Positions 25,810-33,555 of a DNA stretch of 43,142 nucleotides are shown piece by piece (position 1 is the stretch's first letter; the number at the start of each line of letters is the position of its first letter). This DNA is from an uncultured Eggerthellaceae bacterium. GTDB lineage: Bacteria > Actinomycetota > Coriobacteriia > Coriobacteriales > Eggerthellaceae. Position numbers and translations under genes: made by a program. The DNA lies in contig CATKXW010000021.1 of NCBI GenBank assembly GCA_949840905.1, forward strand, positions 1-43,142. The letters are read 5' to 3'. The notes below the pieces were generated by a model. It saw nothing but the letters and a program-made list of their open reading frames with translations. It ran no database searches and was not told where the DNA came from.

Positions 25810-27163
25810 GCCCTATGACATCGACGAGGCCCGTAAGAGAAAAGGCCTTTCCAGGCGCAAGCGCAAAGACTCGCGCACAACGGCCTACGAGCTGACTATC
25901 CGTATCCCCGAAGAGCACCGAACGTATTTTGATGGGAAGAAGAAGCTCACCCGCACAGTGTTCGCCTTAAATAGGAAAGACGACCTCAAGACGCAGATGG
26001 ATTCTTTTGAAGACGAGAAGAGCGCCGCGCTTGAACGCGGACTCGAAGAGCGTGACTGGGTACGACAAGATGGCCCGAAACGCGAGCCGGGTTGCTGCAT
26101 GACGCCTCTTGGCACCTACATCGAAAGGTACATCGAGATCCGCAGCAACGGCTCGGTCAGCAGGGACACCATCGGAAACGAGCTGCGCTACCTGCAATAC
26201 GTCGATGCCGCGATCGGTGCGATCCCCATCTGCGAGGTGACCGCCGAGGACGTGGAGGGCTGCCTTCTGCAGGTTCCCGAGCTCTCCGAGAAGTGGGCGC
26301 TTGAGCGCCAGGCCGCCTGGGAGGAGAATCGCAAGACCGCCCGGTGGGCCAAAAAGCACGGGACGCTGGCGAAGCCCTTCAAGCCCGTGCGCGTAGCAGG
26401 GTCCGACATGCAGTCGAAGGTGCTCAAGTTCCTGCGCGAGGTCATGAACTACGCGCTTGAGAAGGAGGATATCTCGAAGAACGTCGCCAAGGCGAAGTTC
26501 CTCACTCGCGTGTTCAAGAAGAGCAAGCCGCTCATCGACCCGCTGATGGCAGACGATGCCGCGAGGTTCCTGCAGGAGGTGGAGAAGCTGCCGCTGTGTT
26601 ATCTCAAGGTCACGCTCTTGCTCCTTCTCAACACCGGCATGAGGCCGGAGGAAATGCTCGCCATCCGTGCAGGCAGCATCGTCTTCGACGGCAACGAGAC
26701 CATCATCAGCATCACGGGCGCGCTCGACCGCGACGGGAAGACCATCAAGGACTACCCCAAGTCGGATGCCGGTCGCCGGTCGGTTCCCGTGGACGACTAC
26801 ACGGCCGACACCGTGCGGGCGTGGATCGAGCTCAAGTCGGAGATGGCGAGGGAGCAGGGCCTGAAGCCCTCCATGAGCATGCTCGTCTGCGGACCCGAGA
26901 TGGTTCCCCGAACCTACCAATCCTGGTACCGCGATTGGTTGAGGTTCGCGGGCGATGCAGGCTTCGCGGGCGTACGCCCCTATGCTCTGCGCCACACCTT
27001 CGCCACCTTGAACCTCGCCAACGGAGAGAACATCAAGACGGTGGCGGTGCTGATGGGACATGCGAGCTCCGCCTACACGCTCGACCTCTATGCAGCCTAC
27101 GTGCCCAACACGGGCATAGGGATCGGAAAGCGCTACATGAGCTTCCTTCGAGCCGCCGCCTAG
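25781..27163 (+). CDS. int: Tyrosine site-specific integrase of element A
   Basis: 460 aa (ATG 25781, or 25787). The N-terminal ~95 residues carry an AP2-like arm-binding fold with many Arg/Lys. Residues 105-215 form the core-binding domain (TPLGTYIERYIEIRSNGSVS). The catalytic domain shows Arg288 (NTGMRPEE), YALRHTFATL with Arg404, LMGHASS with His427, and Tyr437 (TLDLYAAYV) as the nucleophile. It lies 70 bp from a tRNA-Gly fragment, the expected attachment site. Complete, so the enzyme may be active even though the left end of the element is deleted. Confidence 0.92.
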   Translation: MHMKKLRCDKPYDIDEARKRKGLSRRKRKDSRTTAYELTIRIPEEHRTYFDGKKKLTRTVFALNRKDDLKTQMDSFEDEKSAALERGLEERDWVRQDGPKREPGCCMTPLGTYIERYIEIRSNGSVSRDTIGNELRYLQYVDAAIGAIPICEVTAEDVEGCLLQVPELSEKWALERQAAWEENRKTARWAKKHGTLAKPFKPVRVAGSDMQSKVLKFLREVMNYALEKEDISKNVAKAKFLTRVFKKSKPLIDPLMADDAARFLQEVEKLPLCYLKVTLLLLLNTGMRPEEMLAIRAGSIVFDGNETIISITGALDRDGKTIKDYPKSDAGRRSVPVDDYTADTVRAWIELKSEMAREQGLKPSMSMLVCGPEMVPRTYQSWYRDWLRFAGDAGFAGVRPYALRHTFATLNLANGENIKTVAVLMGHASSAYTLDLYAAYVPNTGIGIGKRYMSFLRAAA

Positions 27164-27216
27164 GCGTCGCTCGTGATGATTTGCTGAAATGACCGAGGGA
27201 TTTAAGGAGGTTAGAG

Positions 27217-27222
27217 TATAAT
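27217..27222 (+). promoter_or_regulatory. -10 box of the tRNA fragment
   Basis: TATAAT, 11 bases before the first tRNA base, as for a normal stable-RNA promoter. The -35 is unclear. Confidence 0.5.
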
Positions 27223-27233
27223 GTTTCCCCACT

Positions 27234-27284
27234 GCGGGCGTGATTCAATGGTAGAATTTCAGCTTCCCAAGCTGGTATCACGGT
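27234..27284 (+). tRNA. 3'-truncated tRNA-Gly (CCC); attachment-site remnant
   Basis: The sequence from GCGGGCG (27234) through D-arm (TTCAATGGTAGAA) and anticodon arm (TCAGC-TTCCCAA-GCTGG, anticodon CCC at 27264-27268 region) to CACGG matches a glycine tRNA. In the T-arm it changes to unrelated sequence, and the 3' acceptor strand (CGCCCGC expected) is absent. It has its own -10 box. The break is where tyrosine integrases commonly recombine. It cannot make a functional tRNA alone. Best explained as the att junction between element A (int on the left) and element B (parA on the right). Confidence 0.75.
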
Positions 27285-27364
27285 GAAGCATTGCGAAACA
27301 CGTGAAATGTGCTTTCGCTAAATCCCCAGTTCAGAATATGCTTTTTTGAAACCTCTGAACGTCT

Positions 27365-27417
27365 TCGATTTCCTTCTCGATTTCTGCAACCCCGAATTTT
27401 CCAGTACGCTTCCAGTA
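27365..27417. repeat. Direct repeats beside the tRNA junction (integrase arm-site candidates)
   Basis: TCGATTTC at 27365 and 27377 (12-bp step), and TTCCAGTA at 27399 and 27410 (11-bp step), in a 220-bp AT-richer stretch between the tRNA fragment and parA. Short direct repeats at helical spacing are typical of integrase arm-binding sites. Confidence 0.45.
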
Positions 27418-27507
27418 TTTGCGAAACGTACGACTCATTCGCACATTCATTGAATGGGTTGCCTGACCTCCACGACGTGGCACATGCCACAAGAATGGAG
27501 GCGCATC

Positions 27508-28293
27508 ATGACGTGCAAAACAATAGCGGTAGCGAATCAAAAAGGAGGGACAGGAAAGACCGCCACAACGCTCAGTCTCGGCATTGCTTTAGCTAAGCTC
27601 GATAAGCGTGTGTTGCTGGTGGACACGGATCCCCAAGGAGATCTGACCAAATCGCTCGGCTGGTCAAACCCCGATTCTTTAGAGATCACCGTCGCCAATC
27701 ACATCCAGGCGGTTATTGACGGCATAGATCTGCAGGCCAAGGAAGGAATACTCAGCCACAAAGAGGGCATCGACCTTATGCCTGCCAACATCGATCTTGC
27801 CAGCATGGAGATGGGCATCTTCATGGCGATGTCGCGTGAGCAGATTCTCAACACCTGGCTTTCCTGCATCAAGGATAGCTACGATTACGTCCTTATCGAT
27901 TGCGCGCCGACGCTCGGCATTTTGCCCGTGAACGCGTTCGTCGCATCAGACAGCGTGCTCATTCCGGTCTCGGCTGAGTTCCTGCCAGCATCCGCGATGA
28001 CCGAGCTCCTGAAGACCATCAACAGGGTCAAGCGGCAGATCAACCCCTCTCTTGATGTCGAAGGGATACTGATCACGCTCTTCGACACCAGAAACAATCT
28101 TGCCCGCGAGGTGGAACAGACCATCCGCAGCCAATACGGGAATACCTATCGCGTATTCGATTCAGTCATCCCCCGAGCCGTATCAGCTGCAGAAACGCCT
28201 GCCGTCGGCGTAAGCATCTTCGCTTATGACAAACGGGGCAAAGTTGCGACCGCCTTCACCGGTCTTGCGGATGAGGTGGTCTGCAATGGCTAA
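27508..28293 (+). CDS. parA: ParA partition ATPase
   Basis: 261 aa. ATG 27508 is chosen for AATGGAGG upstream and because it begins MTCKTIAVANQKGGTGKT, the deviant Walker A of ParA/Soj with both lysines. Also present: VDTDPQGDLTKSLG and YDYVLIDCAPTLG. No N-terminal HTH, so the Soj-like short type. First gene of element B. It overlaps parB by 8 bp. Together they would segregate the element or its circular form. A CACGTGAAA core resembling half a parS site lies at 27300-27308. Confidence 0.92.
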   Translation: MTCKTIAVANQKGGTGKTATTLSLGIALAKLDKRVLLVDTDPQGDLTKSLGWSNPDSLEITVANHIQAVIDGIDLQAKEGILSHKEGIDLMPANIDLASMEMGIFMAMSREQILNTWLSCIKDSYDYVLIDCAPTLGILPVNAFVASDSVLIPVSAEFLPASAMTELLKTINRVKRQINPSLDVEGILITLFDTRNNLAREVEQTIRSQYGNTYRVFDSVIPRAVSAAETPAVGVSIFAYDKRGKVATAFTGLADEVVCNG

Positions 28294-29245
28294 GAAGAGA
28301 GTGAACATTAGCCTTCCGTCAGTAGACGAGCTCTTCACCTCGCAGGTCGAGCGAGACTCGAAGGGAAGCAGCGTTATCCAGCTACTGCCTGTTGCCTCGA
28401 TCGTCCCGTTCCCCAACCATCCCTTTGGCGTGCGCGACGACCAGGACATGGAACAGCTTGTAGAGAGTATCCAGGAACACGGCATCATGTCACCCCTGAC
28501 CGTGCGTGTCGCAAGCGATGGAACGTTCGAACTCATAAGCGGCCACAGGAGAAAGCATGCGGCGGAAATAGTAGGTCTGTCCGATGTGCCGTGCATAGTC
28601 AAAGACCTCACCGATGATGAAGCTGTTATCGCAATGGTGGATTCGAATCTACAAAGGGAGACCATCCTGCCGAGCGAACGGGCATTCGCTTATTCGATGC
28701 GCCTTGAAGCTATGAAGCGACAAGGTTTCCGCAGCGACCGAACTTGTGCGCAACTTGCGCACAAGTCGGGCGGCAGGAAGTCGAGAGATATCTTGGCTGA
28801 AGAGCTCGGCGTTAGCAAGGATATGATCCAACGCTACATCCGCCTTACCAATCTTATTCCAGAACTGCTTGCTCTCGTAGATGCGGGTCGCATGAAGATG
28901 CAGCCAGCGATAGCGATCAGCTACCTCAAAGAGGACGAGCAGCAATGGCTCCTCGAAGCGATCGGTTCCCAAGCTTGCACGCCGTCCCATGCCCAAGCCG
29001 TCAAGATGCGCCGCTATTCAGAGGAAGGAACCCTAACGGCAGCGCATGTCCACTCCATCATGGAGGAGGAAAAGCCCAATCAGGTTGAGCAATTCAAGAT
29101 CCCAAGGAAGAGCATCTCGCGCTTCTTCAAAGAAGGCATGAGCAATATGGAGATGAGCGCGCGCATCATCAAAGCCTTGGAGCTACTCGAAGCAGCCGAG
29201 GCAAAGCGCGACTGGCTGGCCGAGGAAGAGGTGCATGATGGGTAA
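28286..29245 (+). CDS. parB: ParB partition protein
   Basis: 319 aa from ATG 28286. N-terminal CTP-binding ParB domain (IVPFPNHPFGVRDDQDMEQL, ISGHRRKHAAEI, DSNLQRETILPSERAFAY), central HTH with LAEELGVSKDMIQRYIRLTNL, and a C-terminal IPRKSISRFF tail often seen in ICE ParBs. Its C-terminus matches the fragment at 12645-12854, showing that elements A and B share this module. The stop overlaps the rep start by 11 bp. Confidence 0.9.
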   Translation: MAKKRVNISLPSVDELFTSQVERDSKGSSVIQLLPVASIVPFPNHPFGVRDDQDMEQLVESIQEHGIMSPLTVRVASDGTFELISGHRRKHAAEIVGLSDVPCIVKDLTDDEAVIAMVDSNLQRETILPSERAFAYSMRLEAMKRQGFRSDRTCAQLAHKSGGRKSRDILAEELGVSKDMIQRYIRLTNLIPELLALVDAGRMKMQPAIAISYLKEDEQQWLLEAIGSQACTPSHAQAVKMRRYSEEGTLTAAHVHSIMEEEKPNQVEQFKIPRKSISRFFKEGMSNMEMSARIIKALELLEAAEAKRDWLAEEEVHDG

Positions 29246-30428
29246 CATGATGCACCGTGGGAAAGGATCGTTCACCCACGTCGAGAACACGGTCTTCTTC
29301 GATCACACCCTGAGCCTCAAGGCCAAGGGTATCTACTGTCAGATTCGCTCACTTGAGAACAACCCGGAATGGGTCTTCACCATTCGCGGCTTCGCAACAC
29401 TCGTTAAGGATGGAGTGGATGCCGTGACGGCTGGGCTCAAAGAACTGGAGAGCGCTGGCTACATCATCAGGGCGAGAAGGCGAAGCGAGAACGGGCGCTT
29501 CCTCAAGGCAGAGGAAGCCACGTGGATCACGCTCGATGATCCGGCAATGTATGCGAATGTAGCTGCCGAATTGAAGGAGGAGGGATATGCGATCCTCTCC
29601 GAATTCAAGCGCGATCCCGCCAACAACGTGGAAGTTGAATTGAAGAGCACTCTTCCTGTTGTGGATAAAGATGACCCCAAGAATGACCAGGTCAGCACCA
29701 GAACGGGAAAATCCGTATCTGGAAATCCCGTATCTGGAAAAACCATATCTGGGAAATCGGACCCAATAAATTACTTATCCGATAAACAGACTGATGAAGA
29801 TAAACCCCTCTCTTGTCTCCCCAAAGCCGAGCCGGAGTCAGACCGCAAAGAGGAGAAGAGTGGTTTTACAGCTTTCAGGAAGGGAGAGTTCACGGAGGCT
29901 TTCGAGGAGCTGTGCGAGATGTCCATCAAACCGGTCTCCTCGCTCAAGTTCAAACGCGATTGCTTCGAGGCATGGAAGCGAAAGGTCACAGACGGCTACA
30001 CCCCAGAGCAGATAATCCACGCTTACGACGCCTACGCGAAAGCATACTGGATGAGAAATGCGGACGACAAGAAACTTGCGAAGAACCTCATTCGCTGGCT
30101 TGAAGGAGAGGGAGGTCTCGAAGCTTTTGCTGACGAGCCGATACCGCCGAGCCTGCTTGGGCATGACGGCGAGCCGCTCACCATGGAGGAGCTTGCCGAT
30201 GCCGACCCGGATTTCACGCCTCTCTGGAACAGGCTCAAGAGCGCCCGTTGCGTCGTGCTCTCGCTCATGATAGCCGAGGCGGAAGAGCGGCCTTCGCAAG
30301 AGGAGCTGGATGCGGCATGCGACAAGGACAGGCAATTCCAGCGATGCCTGGCAAAGTGCAGGGAGCGATACGAGAGGTACCTGAAGCTCTTCGAGCTATT
30401 CAACGAGAAGTGCCCGGATAGTGATTAA
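29235..30428 (+). CDS. Replication-type protein with winged-helix N-terminus (RepA-like), element B
   Basis: 397 aa, paralogue of the 12854-14080 protein and colinear with it. Winged-helix N-terminus (FFDHTLSLKAKGIYCQIRSL, WVFTIRGFATLVKDGVDAV), then a repeat-rich linker with pentapeptide repeats (SGNPV, SGKTI, SGKSD). The C-terminal domain has SIKPVSSLKFKRDCFEAW, YAKAYWMRN and WLEGEGG. ATG 29235 or 29238. Conserved synteny parA-parB-rep-RNA-small protein supports a replication/maintenance role in the excised circle. Confidence 0.65.
   Translation: MMGNMMHRGKGSFTHVENTVFFDHTLSLKAKGIYCQIRSLENNPEWVFTIRGFATLVKDGVDAVTAGLKELESAGYIIRARRRSENGRFLKAEEATWITLDDPAMYANVAAELKEEGYAILSEFKRDPANNVEVELKSTLPVVDKDDPKNDQVSTRTGKSVSGNPVSGKTISGKSDPINYLSDKQTDEDKPLSCLPKAEPESDRKEEKSGFTAFRKGEFTEAFEELCEMSIKPVSSLKFKRDCFEAWKRKVTDGYTPEQIIHAYDAYAKAYWMRNADDKKLAKNLIRWLEGEGGLEAFADEPIPPSLLGHDGEPLTMEELADADPDFTPLWNRLKSARCVVLSLMIAEAEERPSQEELDAACDKDRQFQRCLAKCRERYERYLKLFELFNEKCPDSD
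29713..29805 (+). repeat. Iteron-like repeats and AT-rich stretch inside rep (element B)
   Basis: Three tandem 15-bp units, CCRTATCTGGRAAWH, at 29713, 29728 and 29743. An AT-rich stretch with TCCGATAAA follows (29764-29805). Same position and order as in element A. Confidence 0.65.
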
Positions 30429-30508
30429 TCGATGTTTTCGGCTTCCGTATAGCCATGCATTCCGTGTCGCTTGGTGCACCCGAAGCGCATCGGCAAGCCA
30501 ATCGGGAA

Positions 30509-30514
30509 TATAAT
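30509..30514 (+). promoter_or_regulatory. -10 element for structured RNA, copy 2
   Basis: TATAAT ending six bases before helix P1 of the RNA, as in copy 1. The sequence between the rep stop (30428) and here is unrelated to copy 1. Confidence 0.6.
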
Positions 30515-30520
30515 TGATAG

Positions 30521-30632
30521 GTCACGCTAACTGAATACGTACACCAAATACCGGACAGAGGGGCATCTGCCGTATTGGGTATTTGGTGTACATTTCCCAA
30601 CAGCGTGACAACTGAGGTGGATGCCTCTCTTT
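30521..30632 (+). ncRNA. Structured RNA with pseudoknot, copy 2
   Basis: P1: GTCACGCT (30521-30528) with AGCGTGAC (30602-30609). P2: 14 perfect pairs, 30539-30552 with 30578-30591. Pseudoknot: GAGGGGCATC in the P2 loop (30558-30567) with GATGCCTCTC (30620-30629). Compared with copy 1 one P1 pair (C-G to G-C) and three P2 pairs (G-C to A-T, T-A to C-G, T-A to A-T) changed on both sides, none on one side only. Ends near a T-rich stretch (30628-30634). Located between rep and the 70-aa protein gene. Confidence 0.75.
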
Positions 30633-30691
30633 TTGAGGACAACGGCTACCATCTTTTCTAATGGTTGGAGGGAAGAAAAGGGTTCAACTAG

Positions 30692-30904
30692 ATGGCAACC
30701 GAGAAAGACTATTCGATATCCGCCAGCGCGGTCAACGCTGTGGTCGAGTCAGCCGAGAAGATAGAAGGTGCAGCCTCGTTGCTCCTTTTGCTGGAGGAGA
30801 AAGTCGGGGATGATGGCACCGTCGCATCACCAGAGCTGGCAGCTATAAGAAGCATCCTTGAAAGCTGCGCCAAAGACCTCAATAGCGCTTTTCAGGAAGT
30901 TTAA
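30692..30904 (+). CDS. Small helical protein downstream of the structured RNA, copy 2
   Basis: 70 aa, homologous to the 69-aa protein at 14400 (ESAEKIEGAASLLLLLEEK; SPELAAIRSILESCA). Upstream purines GGAGGGAAGAAAAGG end 9 bases before ATG. Transcription is expected to come from the RNA promoter at 30509. Function unknown. Followed by a clear terminator. Confidence 0.65.
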   Translation: MATEKDYSISASAVNAVVESAEKIEGAASLLLLLEEKVGDDGTVASPELAAIRSILESCAKDLNSAFQEV

Positions 30905-30909
30905 GTGCT

Positions 30910-30943
30910 TGGCCGAACAGCCCCAAACCAAGCTGATCGGCCA
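30910..30943 (+). terminator. Terminator between the 70-aa gene and the Xre gene
   Basis: TGGCCGA (30910-30916) with TCGGCCA (30937-30943), plus inner CAGC/GCTG; followed by TCCTTCTCTT. It lies between convergent genes and could serve both. Confidence 0.65.
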
Positions 30944-30951
30944 TCCTTCTC

Positions 30952-31368
30952 TTAGAACTTCCTCTTCCAGGCGTCGTATTCCTCCTGGGTGATCTCGCCC
31001 GTTATCAAGCGGTGACGGATCTCGCCCCATGCACCTATCGCCTCAACCGCTTTCTGGGCGTTCTTCGCTTTCGGGTCGATCCAGAGGCCGCCGTCGCACA
31101 TGTCGGGAACGAGTCCGAACTCCTCTTCCAGTTGAAGCAAGGTCCCCACAAGGTCCTTGGCGCTTTCTATCCTGTGGTCTTCAAGCATCCTTGGCGACAC
31201 GTTGAGGGCATGGGCGATCTTCTCCAGCTGACTTTTGCCGGGCGTTCTTATCCCTCTTTCGTAGTGGAGGATCGTGCTCTCGATCAGGCCGACCTTCTCT
31301 GCCAGCTTCGCGGCGCTCAAGTTCTGCGCCTTCCGATATCGCCTAATGTTTTCGCCGACCGTTGCCAT
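30952..31368 (-). CDS. Xre-family regulator with SHOCT-like C-terminus
   Basis: 138 aa from ATG 31368 (GAGGGTG upstream). HTH residues 1-58: MATVGENIRRYRKAQNLSAA, KLAEKVGLIESTILHYERGIRTPGKSQLEKIAHAL. The last ~30 residues (GAWGEIRHRLITGEITQEEYDAW) match the short SHOCT-type motif. Faces away from the polymerase gene. An operator-like GTAC-N6-GTAC lies ~45 bp upstream, suggesting autoregulation, and a matching one stands before the mobilisation genes. A candidate master repressor of element B. Confidence 0.8.
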   Translation of the reverse strand: MATVGENIRRYRKAQNLSAAKLAEKVGLIESTILHYERGIRTPGKSQLEKIAHALNVSPRMLEDHRIESAKDLVGTLLQLEEEFGLVPDMCDGGLWIDPKAKNAQKAVEAIGAWGEIRHRLITGEITQEEYDAWKRKF

Positions 31369-31410
31369 GTGCACCCTCAATCGCTCGATCTCAACGCTGC
31401 AATCATTATC

Positions 31411-31424
31411 GTACAAATTCGTAC
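31411..31424. promoter_or_regulatory. Operator-like GTAC-N6-GTAC upstream of the Xre gene
   Basis: GTACAAATTCGTAC, a near-palindrome 43-56 bp before the Xre start. It resembles the centre of the 37954-37985 palindrome (GTACAATTCTGTAC). Confidence 0.5.
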
Positions 31425-31604
31425 TGCAGTGCAGAGCACGCTGCGTAGAGGTCGAATTCGGAATGCTTCAGTAAGGGCTTCTTGGTCACCATCGCCGCAC
31501 CGCTTCTTGAGAGATGAGCTGCCACAAGAGGCGTTTGCTAGAAAACCACAGTTTGTTCGATTGACGAAATCTCGATCTGGATGCATCATTATCTAATCCA
31601 TAAT

Positions 31605-31618
31605 CGAACAAATGTTCC
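31605..31618. promoter_or_regulatory. LexA-like (SOS) box
   Basis: CGAACAAATGTTCC differs by one base from the Gram-positive/actinobacterial LexA consensus CGAACNNNNGTTCG. It is 17 bp before the polymerase ATG, so damage-inducible control of the next two genes is likely. Confidence 0.65.
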
Positions 31619-31635
31619 CATTAAAAGGAGGTGCC

Positions 31636-32910
31636 ATGCGCGATCGTGTCATCATGCACATAGACATGAACGCCTTCTATGCGTCTGTTGCGCAGCACCT
31701 CGATCCATCGCTGCGCGGTAAGGCGGTCGCGGTCGCAGGCGACCCGAAAAAGAGAAACGGCATCATCCTCGCGAAGTCTCGCGAGGCCAAGGCTGCTGGC
31801 GTGAAGACAGCGGAGGCCATATGGCAGGCGAGGCAGAAATGCCCCGGCCTTATCGTCGTGCCGCCGGACTACGCGGCGTACAAGAGGTACTCGAAGCTCG
31901 CGCGCATGATCTACTACGATTACACGGATAGGGTTGAGCCCTTCGGCCTGGACGAGTCTTGGATCGATATGACTGGATCGCTCCCGCTGTTCGGAGGCAA
32001 TGCCATGCTCGTGGCGAGGGAGATATCCGAGCGAGTGAAGTCCGAGCTCGGGCTCACCGTGTCCGTCGGCGTCTCCTGGAACAAGGTGTTCGCCAAGCTT
32101 GGCAGCGACAACGATCCGGGCGACGGGGTCATCGCCATCACGAGGGACAACTACAGGGATCTCGCATGGCCCATGGCGGCATCGGAGATGATCTACGTCG
32201 GTCCCGCAACGATGCGAAAGCTCCATTCCGCCGGATACGAGACCATAGGGGACCTGGCGCATGCGGGAGACTACTTCTTGACCAAGCGGTTCGGCAAGAT
32301 CGGCCCCATGTTGCGCACCTTCGCTAGAGGCGAGGACTCAAGCCCCGTGAAGGTGATGGATCCGACCAAGGCCGACGTTGACTACGTGGTGAAGGGCATC
32401 GGAAACGGTCTCACCACCCCGCATGACCTTGAGTGCGAATCGGACGTGAAGGCACTCGTATGGCTTCTCTCGGAATCCGTCGCGCAGAGGCTTCGCGAGT
32501 CCCGCTTGCGCTGCCGCACCATCTCGGTAGGTGCCCGTTGGGCACGCGACCTGACGGGTTATTCGAGACAGACCACGGTTCGCGTGCCGACATGCCTTAC
32601 AAGGGACATCGCCAATTTCGCCATGGGGCTTCTGCGCGCCAACCAGCCCTTCGACAAGGATCACGCCCTGAGGGCGATCCACGTGCGCGTCACCAACCTC
32701 GTGCCTATGGATGTACCCGTGCAGTGCGACCTCTTCGGGGGCGCTGCGGAAGTCGTGCGAATGGAACGGCTCGACCTCGCCATCGACGCATTGCGCGTCC
32801 GCTTCGGGAACACGTGCGTCAAGCGGGCTGTCGAGCTCACCGACGACGTTATGTCCGGCCTCGACATCAAGCGCGACAATACCGTCCACCCAATCGGGTT
32901 CTTGAGGTAG
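31636..32910 (+). CDS. Y-family DNA polymerase (DinB/ImuB-UmuC type)
   Basis: 424 aa; ATG 31636 sits behind AAAAGGAGG. Palm and active-site motifs are IMHIDMNAFYASVAQ near residue 8, and FGLDESWIDMTG with catalytic Asp-Glu near 105. Then come SVGVSWNKVFAKLGSDNDPGDG, a helix-hairpin-helix (YVGPATMRKLHSAGYETIGDLA) and a little-finger domain to the C-terminus. No clear beta-clamp pentapeptide at the end. Translesion polymerase of the mobile-element type. With the LexA box upstream it would be made in DNA damage. The partner gene follows after 3 bp. Confidence 0.88.
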   Translation: MRDRVIMHIDMNAFYASVAQHLDPSLRGKAVAVAGDPKKRNGIILAKSREAKAAGVKTAEAIWQARQKCPGLIVVPPDYAAYKRYSKLARMIYYDYTDRVEPFGLDESWIDMTGSLPLFGGNAMLVAREISERVKSELGLTVSVGVSWNKVFAKLGSDNDPGDGVIAITRDNYRDLAWPMAASEMIYVGPATMRKLHSAGYETIGDLAHAGDYFLTKRFGKIGPMLRTFARGEDSSPVKVMDPTKADVDYVVKGIGNGLTTPHDLECESDVKALVWLLSESVAQRLRESRLRCRTISVGARWARDLTGYSRQTTVRVPTCLTRDIANFAMGLLRANQPFDKDHALRAIHVRVTNLVPMDVPVQCDLFGGAAEVVRMERLDLAIDALRVRFGNTCVKRAVELTDDVMSGLDIKRDNTVHPIGFLR

Positions 32911-32913
32911 GCG

Positions 32914-33195
32914 ATGGCTGTGGTTCAGGGCATCTCCGGAAGGGTGAAGCGATACGTGAGCGTCACCGCCCGCATGGACGAGGACGGCCATGTGCGCCCA
33001 CTGTCCATCCAGTGGTACGACGGCAAGACATACCCTATCGACGAGGTGAAGTCCGTACGCCGCGCCTCGTCTCGCAAGGTAGGCGGAGACGGGATTTGCT
33101 ACACCGTTCGCATCGGCGGCAACGTCACCTACCTCTACTACGAGGATCCGCGCTGGTTCGTCGAGGAGATCGTGCCTGACGCACCGCCTGCCTGA
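32914..33195 (+). CDS. Small protein co-encoded with the Y-family polymerase
   Basis: 93 aa, begins three bases after the polymerase stop. Its sequence, with RVKRYVSVTARMDEDGHVRPLSIQW, GKTYPIDEVKSVRRASSRKVGGDGICYTVRIGG and a final Trp-rich strand, suggests a small all-beta domain. Similar short proteins often accompany DinB-like genes on Gram-positive elements (comparable in place to YolD). I suspect the DUF6504-like group, without certainty. Likely an SOS-regulated accessory factor. Confidence 0.6.
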   Translation: MAVVQGISGRVKRYVSVTARMDEDGHVRPLSIQWYDGKTYPIDEVKSVRRASSRKVGGDGICYTVRIGGNVTYLYYEDPRWFVEEIVPDAPPA

Positions 33196-33555
33196 CATCG
33201 CAGAACTCAAGAAGCAATCGGCTTCACTTCCCGAGCAAGGCATCAGGGGATCCCGTACATCACCACTGTCGCGATGCTAACGCCTCGCAAGATGACCTCC
33301 TAAATCTACCGCCCTGCCCCGCCTCTCATCCAGGCACTCTCGCGTGGAACCCGCCAAATGCGCCGCAAGGCGCGTCCTTCCTGCGCAAAACCCGCACAAG
33401 CAGATTTCCCTTCGCAAGCCTCTCGTGCAGGTTGCGGGCATGCGCCCTTTGCGAAGAAGCCCGCTTTGTCCCTTGCGCCGCAGGCGGAACCCGCGCACGG
33501 CCCCGGATCGCGAGGCGGTGGCACAGGGCGACCGCCGAAAGATTAGGAGGTCATC
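33196..33555 (+). other. Leader region of the 220-aa gene
   Basis: No gene. GC-rich with many short repeats of CCCTTCGCAAG / CCCTTTGCGAAG / CCCTTGCGCCG type (33408-33485) and several small hairpins. It ends in CCGAAAGATTAGGAGGTCATC before ATG 33556, the same ending as the leader at 34782-34986. Likely a regulated leader. Confidence 0.4.

Noticed and set aside
27297-27310. parS site near parA
   Set aside because: CACGTGAAA fits half of the chromosomal parS, but the other half does not match. Left as a remark only.
27331-27438. 35-codon frame on the - strand between the tRNA fragment and parA
   Set aside because: Protein-like composition, but no ribosome-binding site, no homology recognised, and it covers the probable att-arm repeats.
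33408-33485. CRISPR-like repeats
   Set aside because: Short, irregular GC-rich repeats without constant spacing or cas genes.
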